Assembly: GCF_902859725.1 (NCBI RefSeq)
Contig: NZ_CADIJP010000004.1
Coordinates: 124,001 to 188,000 of the forward strand
DNA from: Achromobacter mucicolens
Lineage (GTDB): Bacteria; Pseudomonadota; Gammaproteobacteria; Burkholderiales; Burkholderiaceae_B
Direction of reading: 5' to 3'
Length of the DNA: 64,000 nucleotides
Below are positions 60,028 to 64,000 of the stretch, piece after piece (within the stretch, counting starts at the first letter, position 1; each line of letters opens with the position of its first letter). The notes below the pieces were generated by a model. That model saw nothing but the letters and a program-made list of their open reading frames with translations. It searched no databases and had not been told where the DNA came from. Made by a program: the position numbers and the translations under genes.

Positions 60028-61890
60028 TCAGGCGATTTCGTCAAGTTTGCGGCCGGCAAGCGCGGCGCGGATACTGCGGTCCATGCGGCGCGCGGCGAAC
60101 TCATCAGTCGCGGCCGACAGGGCCTGCACGGCTTGCGTCACGGTGTCCACGTCCTGCGCCTGCTGCGCAGCGATGGCCCCTTGCAGGCATTCATCCACGC
60201 GCTTGCGTTCGTCCGGGTCCAGCAGGTCGCCGTCGACGGCCAGCGCGGCCTGCACCGATTCCACCAGCTGACGCGCATCCACCTGCTGCTCGCGCAACAT
60301 GCGCGCCTTCGCATCGGTGTCGGCCTGCGCCACGCTGTCGGCCAGCATCTTGGCGATCTCGTCGTCGGACAAGCCGTACGACGGTTTGACCGACACCATC
60401 GCCTCGACGCCCTGGCTTTGCTCGCGCGCGGTGACGCTCAGCAGGCCGTCCGCGTCCACCTGGAAGGTCACACGGATACGCGCCGCGCCGGCCACCATGG
60501 GCGGAATGCCGCGCAGTTCAAAGCGCGCCAACGAACGGGAATCCGACACCAGATCGCGTTCGCCCTGCACCACGTGGATGCTCATGGCCGTCTGGCCATC
60601 CTTGAAGGTCGTGAATTCCTGCGCGCGGGCGACCGGAATGGTGCTGTTGCGCGGGATGATGCGTTCGACCAGGCCGCCCATCGTTTCCAGACCCAGCGAC
60701 AGCGGGATCACGTCCAGCAGCAGCCAGTCCTCGCCCGGCGCGCGATTGCCCGCCAGCAGATTGGCCTGCAGCGCGGCGCCCAGCGCCACCACTTGGTCGG
60801 GATCCAGATCAGTCAACGGCTCCGTGCCAAACACCTTGGCCACGGCAGCGCGCACGACGGGCATGCGCGTGGCGCCGCCCACCATCACCACGCCGCGCAC
60901 GTCGGCCGGCTTGAGCGCCGCATCGCGCAGCGCGCGGCGCGCCGTGTCCAGCGTGCGCTCGATCAGCGGCTGAGCCAGGGATTCGAATTCGTCACGGGTC
61001 AGCGTCAGCGCGACGTCGCGTCCGCCCGACAGCGTCAGCTTCAGGCTCGTCACGTCGGAATCCGACAGCGTTTCACGCGCGGCGCGCGCGGCCATCAGCA
61101 AGCCCCGGCGCTCGGCGGGCGACAGCTCGCCCAAGCCCAGCCTCGCCACGGCGTGGTCCGCGATCAGGACATCGAAGTCGTCGCCGCCAAGCGCCGTATC
61201 GCCGCCCGTGGAGATCACCTCAAACACACCCTGCGTCAGGCGCAGGATGGAGATATCGAACGTGCCGCCGCCCAGGTCATAAACCGCGTATACACCCTCG
61301 GCAGCATTATCCAGGCCGTAGGCAATCGCGGCCGCGGTCGGCTCATTCAAGAGGCGCAGAACGTTCAGGCCCGCCAAGCGCGCGGCGTCGCGCGTGGCCT
61401 GGCGCTGTGCGTCATCAAAATACGCGGGCACGGTAATGACCGCGCCCACCAGTTCGTCGCCGAGCACGTCTTCGGCGCGCTGGCGCAGCACCGCCAGAAT
61501 CTGTGCGGAGACCTCGACCGGGCTCAAATCGCCCTGCGCCGTGCGGATCCGCACCATGCCGGGGGCATCCACAAATTCGTACGGCGCACGCGTCGCGCGC
61601 GCCTCTTCCAGCGACCGGCCCATGAAACGCTTCACGGACACGACCGTGTTCAGTGGATCCTCGGCTTGCTGGGCCAGGGGCTCACGGCCGGTCGTGACCT
61701 TGCCGCCAGGAAAATAACGCACCGCCGACGGCAGCAAGGCATGGCCTTGCGCGTCAGGCAGCACTTCGGCAACGCTGCTGCGCACGGCAGCAACCAGCGA
61801 ATTAGTGGTGCCCAGGTCAATCCCGACCGCCAGCTTGCGCTGGTGCGGCGCGGGCGATTCGCCGGGCTCGGATATCTGCAATAAGGCCAT
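60028..61890 (-). CDS. hscA: Fe-S assembly chaperone HscA (Hsp70 family)
   Basis: A 620-residue specialised Hsp70. The ATPase domain starts [18 protein letters not shown], with [14 protein letters not shown] and [20 protein letters not shown]; the linker and substrate domain begin [20 protein letters not shown]. It acts on the LPPVK motif of IscU to drive cluster transfer, stimulated by HscB. It follows hscB by 71 bases, the widest gap inside the operon, and precedes fdx by nine. Confidence 0.96.
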   Translation of the reverse strand: MALLQISEPGESPAPHQRKLAVGIDLGTTNSLVAAVRSSVAEVLPDAQGHALLPSAVRYFPGGKVTTGREPLAQQAEDPLNTVVSVKRFMGRSLEEARATRAPYEFVDAPGMVRIRTAQGDLSPVEVSAQILAVLRQRAEDVLGDELVGAVITVPAYFDDAQRQATRDAARLAGLNVLRLLNEPTAAAIAYGLDNAAEGVYAVYDLGGGTFDISILRLTQGVFEVISTGGDTALGGDDFDVLIADHAVARLGLGELSPAERRGLLMAARAARETLSDSDVTSLKLTLSGGRDVALTLTRDEFESLAQPLIERTLDTARRALRDAALKPADVRGVVMVGGATRMPVVRAAVAKVFGTEPLTDLDPDQVVALGAALQANLLAGNRAPGEDWLLLDVIPLSLGLETMGGLVERIIPRNSTIPVARAQEFTTFKDGQTAMSIHVVQGERDLVSDSRSLARFELRGIPPMVAGAARIRVTFQVDADGLLSVTAREQSQGVEAMVSVKPSYGLSDDEIAKMLADSVAQADTDAKARMLREQQVDARQLVESVQAALAVDGDLLDPDERKRVDECLQGAIAAQQAQDVDTVTQAVQALSAATDEFAARRMDRSIRAALAGRKLDEIA

Positions 61891-61961
61891 GATTCTTTTT
61901 TCTGGTCAGTAGGCCGCGCCGTGCAGGCGCCCGTGTCTGGTACGCCCCAGCGCGCCGTTGG

Positions 61962-62474
61962 CTATCCCGCGGGCTGCACGTTGGCCAGCTCCTGCGCCAG
62001 CTTTTCCACGAACATCCATTCCCGCACCTTGCGCCCGGCGGCCGCGTAATCGCGCTCCTCATCCAAGAGGCGCGTCAGCGTGGCTCGCATCTCGGCGCGC
62101 GCCGCGTCCAGCTCGGCTTGCAGCGTTTCCAGCAAGCCGGCGTCATCGCGCGCATCATCCAGCATCTCGCGCCAGGTCATCTGCTGCATCAGAAAGGCCG
62201 CGTCCATGGACGTGTTGCTTTCCGTCTGTAGGTCCACGCCCGCCTGCTCGCACAGGTAGCGCGCCCGCAGCAGCGGATCCTTCAACTCGCGATATGCCTC
62301 GTTGGCGCGGGCGGCCCACTGCATCGCCACGCGCCGCTCCGCAGGGCTGGCCGTCGCGAACCGGTCGGGGTGAACCTTCGCGGCGACGCTGCGCCAGGCG
62401 TGTTCAAGCGCCTGGCCGTCCAGGTCGAATCGTGCCGGCAAGCCAAACAGGCTGAAGTGATCGTCACCAGCCAA
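61962..62474 (-). CDS. hscB: Fe-S assembly co-chaperone HscB
   Basis: A 170-residue J-protein. The N-terminal J domain has DHFSLFGLPARFDLDGQALE and the HPD tripeptide in KVHPDRFATASPAERRV; the C-terminal three-helix bundle (FLMQQMTWREMLDDARDDAG) binds IscU. HscB brings IscU to HscA and stimulates its ATPase. It begins three bases after the iscA stop. Confidence 0.95.
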   Translation of the reverse strand: MAGDDHFSLFGLPARFDLDGQALEHAWRSVAAKVHPDRFATASPAERRVAMQWAARANEAYRELKDPLLRARYLCEQAGVDLQTESNTSMDAAFLMQQMTWREMLDDARDDAGLLETLQAELDAARAEMRATLTRLLDEERDYAAAGRKVREWMFVEKLAQELANVQPAG

Positions 62475-62477
62475 GAC

Positions 62478-62801
62478 TTACACCGTGAACGACTCGCCGC
62501 AGCCGCAGGTCGCCTTCTCGTTGGGGTTGCGGAACTTGAAGCCTTCGTTCAGACCTTCGCGGGCGTAGTCCAGCTCCGTGCCATCGAGATAGGAAAGGCT
62601 CTTGGGGTCAATGAAGACCTTCACGCCAAAACTCTCGAAGACAACATCTTCCGCCTCGACTTCGTCGACATACTCCAACTTGTAGGCCATGCCGGAACAG
62701 CCCGTCGTCCTAACGCCGAGCCGCAAGCCGATACCCTTTCCGCGCTTCTGCAAGTAGCGGCCGATATGGGTGGCAGCCTGTTGGGTCAGGGTAACGGACA
62801 T
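62478..62801 (-). CDS. iscA: A-type Fe-S carrier protein IscA
   Basis: A 107-residue A-type carrier. The three conserved cysteines are visible in [17 protein letters not shown] and [10 protein letters not shown] at the C-terminus. It transfers assembled clusters or iron to target proteins. ATG 62801 starts [20 protein letters not shown]; the longer frame to 62984 lies within iscU. It is two bases after the iscU stop. Confidence 0.95.
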   Translation of the reverse strand: MSVTLTQQAATHIGRYLQKRGKGIGLRLGVRTTGCSGMAYKLEYVDEVEAEDVVFESFGVKVFIDPKSLSYLDGTELDYAREGLNEGFKFRNPNEKATCGCGESFTV

Positions 62802-62803
62802 GA

Positions 62804-63208
62804 TCAGCCCGCCACAGCTTCGGCAGTGGCCGAATGCTTTTCTTTGTAGTTCTGCACCGCGGCCTTGATCGCGTCTTCGGCCAGAATGGAACAGTGCACC
62901 TTCACCGGCGGCAGGGCCAACTCTTCGGCGATCTGCGTGTTGCGGATGCTCATCGCTTGATCCAGCGTCTTGCCCTTGACCCATTCGGTCACGAGCGAGC
63001 TGGACGCGATGGCCGAGCCACAGCCGTAGGTCTTGAAGCGCGCGTCTTCGATCACGCCGGCTTCGTTCACCTTGATCTGCAGCTTCATGACGTCGCCACA
63101 GGCCGGCGCGCCGACCATGCCGGTGCCCACCGAGTCGTCCGACTTGTCGAACGAACCGACGTTGCGGGGATTTTCGTAGTGATCCAGAACTTTGGTGCTG
63201 TAAGACAT
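62804..63208 (-). CDS. iscU: Fe-S cluster scaffold protein IscU
   Basis: A 134-residue scaffold on which IscS sulfur and iron are assembled. The three cluster cysteines are in [33 protein letters not shown] and [15 protein letters not shown], and the HscA-recognition motif LPPVK is intact. It follows iscS by 33 bases. Confidence 0.97.
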   Translation of the reverse strand: MSYSTKVLDHYENPRNVGSFDKSDDSVGTGMVGAPACGDVMKLQIKVNEAGVIEDARFKTYGCGSAIASSSLVTEWVKGKTLDQAMSIRNTQIAEELALPPVKVHCSILAEDAIKAAVQNYKEKHSATAEAVAG

Positions 63209-63241
63209 GTTAATTCTCCACGTATTTCGAGGCGCGGGCGC

Positions 63242-64000
63242 TTAGTGCGCGGCCCACTGCACGGTGTTCAAGTCGATGCCTTCCTTGGCCATTTCCCACA
63301 GCGGCGACATATCGCGCAGCTTGCCAACCCGGCTCTTGATCAGTTCGACCGCAAAATCCACTTCCTTTTCGGTCGTGAAACGACCCAGCGTGAAACGGAT
63401 CGAGCTGTGCGCCAACTCATCGTTGCGGCCAAGAGCGCGCAGCACGTACGAGGGCTCCAGGCTGGCCGAGGTGCAGGCCGAACCGCTGGACACCGCCAGT
63501 TCCTTGATCGCCATGATCAGGGACTCGCCTTCGACGTAATTGAAGCTGACGTTCAGGTTGTGCGGCACGCGCTGGTCCATGTCGCCGTTGAGGTAGACCT
63601 CTTCGATTTCCGACAGCCCCTTCCAGAGGCGGTCGCGCAGCATGCGGATGCGCTCGTTCTCGGTGCCCATTTCTTCGCGGGCCAGACGGAACGCTTCGCC
63701 CATGCCGACGATCTGGTGCGTTGCCAGCGTGCCTGAGCGGAAACCGCGCTCATGGCCACCGCCGTGCATCTGCGCTTCGATGCGGATACGCGGCTTGCGG
63801 CGCACATACAGCGCACCGATGCCCTTCGGGCCGTAAGTCTTGTGGGCCGAGAACGACATCAAGTCGACCTTCAGCTTTTGCAGATCGATTTCCACCTTGC
63901 CGGTCGCCTGAGCGGCGTCCACATGGAAGATGATGCCCTTTTCGCGGCAGATTTCGCCCAGCGCTTCCACGTCCTGGATCACGCCGATTTCGTTGTTCAC
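63242..64000 (-). CDS. iscS: Cysteine desulfurase IscS, C-terminal part (cut by window edge)
   Basis: The visible 252 residues are the C-terminal part of IscS, running off the right edge. The PLP-binding Lys is in [13 protein letters not shown] and the catalytic persulfide Cys in [20 protein letters not shown]; the sequence ends in the IscU-binding tail ([20 protein letters not shown]). IscS takes sulfur from cysteine for Fe-S clusters and tRNA thiolation. The first visible residues ([14 protein letters not shown]) are interior, so no start is in the window. An iscR regulator, if present, would lie beyond the edge. Confidence 0.95.
   Translation of the reverse strand: MNNEIGVIQDVEALGEICREKGIIFHVDAAQATGKVEIDLQKLKVDLMSFSAHKTYGPKGIGALYVRRKPRIRIEAQMHGGGHERGFRSGTLATHQIVGMGEAFRLAREEMGTENERIRMLRDRLWKGLSEIEEVYLNGDMDQRVPHNLNVSFNYVEGESLIMAIKELAVSSGSACTSASLEPSYVLRALGRNDELAHSSIRFTLGRFTTEKEVDFAVELIKSRVGKLRDMSPLWEMAKEGIDLNTVQWAAH

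Noticed and set aside
59680-61884. 734-codon plus-strand frame opposite hscA
   Set aside because: Antisense shadow of a conserved Hsp70 gene.
1-64000. Search for CRISPR arrays, tRNA/rRNA genes, insertion sequences, integrases or toxin-antitoxin pairs
   Set aside because: No regularly spaced repeats, cloverleaf-like segments, transposase motifs or such gene pairs were recognised by eye.

Overview
The window looks like a chromosomal segment of a high-GC betaproteobacterium of the Alcaligenaceae, most likely Achromobacter or a close Bordetella relative. Supporting signs are very high GC with GC-rich third codon positions, orphan Bug/TctC-type binding proteins beside LysR regulators, a prfB-SDR-lysS order, a single LolC/E-type permease and an iscSUA-hscBA-fdx-iscX operon. 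This is inferred from gene content; no search was run. No tRNA, rRNA, insertion sequence, integrase or CRISPR array was seen.

Layout. 1-3616: a MarR-controlled three-part drug efflux operon (MarR, outer-membrane factor, HlyD-type adaptor, MFS pump cut by the window edge), with matching TGCCTAGGCA palindromes before marR and before the pump genes. 3669-6784: a BTAD/TPR regulator divergent from a SAM methyltransferase. 7046-14420: a LacI regulator divergent from a TRAP transporter, VOC protein, RuBisCO-like protein and DUF1537 kinase, an apparent acid-sugar catabolic operon and the most interesting locus here. 14455-20409: comEC, then LysR, a Bug protein and an M28 peptidase. 20528-25564: single genes (DUF2383 protein, GH19 enzyme, DUF2846 lipoprotein, thiM, cpdB-like lipoprotein). 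25581-33678: a catecholate-type siderophore locus (TonB receptor, binding protein, two FecCD permeases, ATPase) divergent from an OmpR-type two-component system, with a Fur-box-like site between. 33716-44829: housekeeping genes (TatD, LolD, LolC, PGM-like protein, RecJ, an MFS permease, RF2 with its programmed frameshift, an SDR, LysS, a small membrane protein). 44813-53312: one operon coding for a branched-chain-type ABC importer, an acyl-CoA ligase, a thiolase and a terminal TetR regulator. 53566-58427: a divergent enoyl-CoA hydratase/isomerase, then a LysR-linked Bug protein, CaiB-type CoA transferase and second hydratase. 58431-64000: a two-domain methylglyoxal synthase homologue and the Isc iron-sulfur assembly operon, cut inside iscS.

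How the genes work together. Four transport-plus-catabolism modules each carry their own regulator (LacI, two LysR, TetR), and in three of them an inverted or direct repeat in the control region is a plausible operator. The TetR operon and the neighbouring hydratase share one divergent region holding a perfect AACCAAGC-N4-GCTTGGTT inverted repeat. The siderophore locus joins Fur-type iron control to two-component sensing, as known for Pseudomonas pfe/pir. Many genes overlap by ATGA or TGATG, which points to translational coupling. No stretch longer than about 260 bases lacks a gene; the larger gaps are 6785-7045, 21697-21945, 31348-31558, 40801-41055 and 53313-53565.
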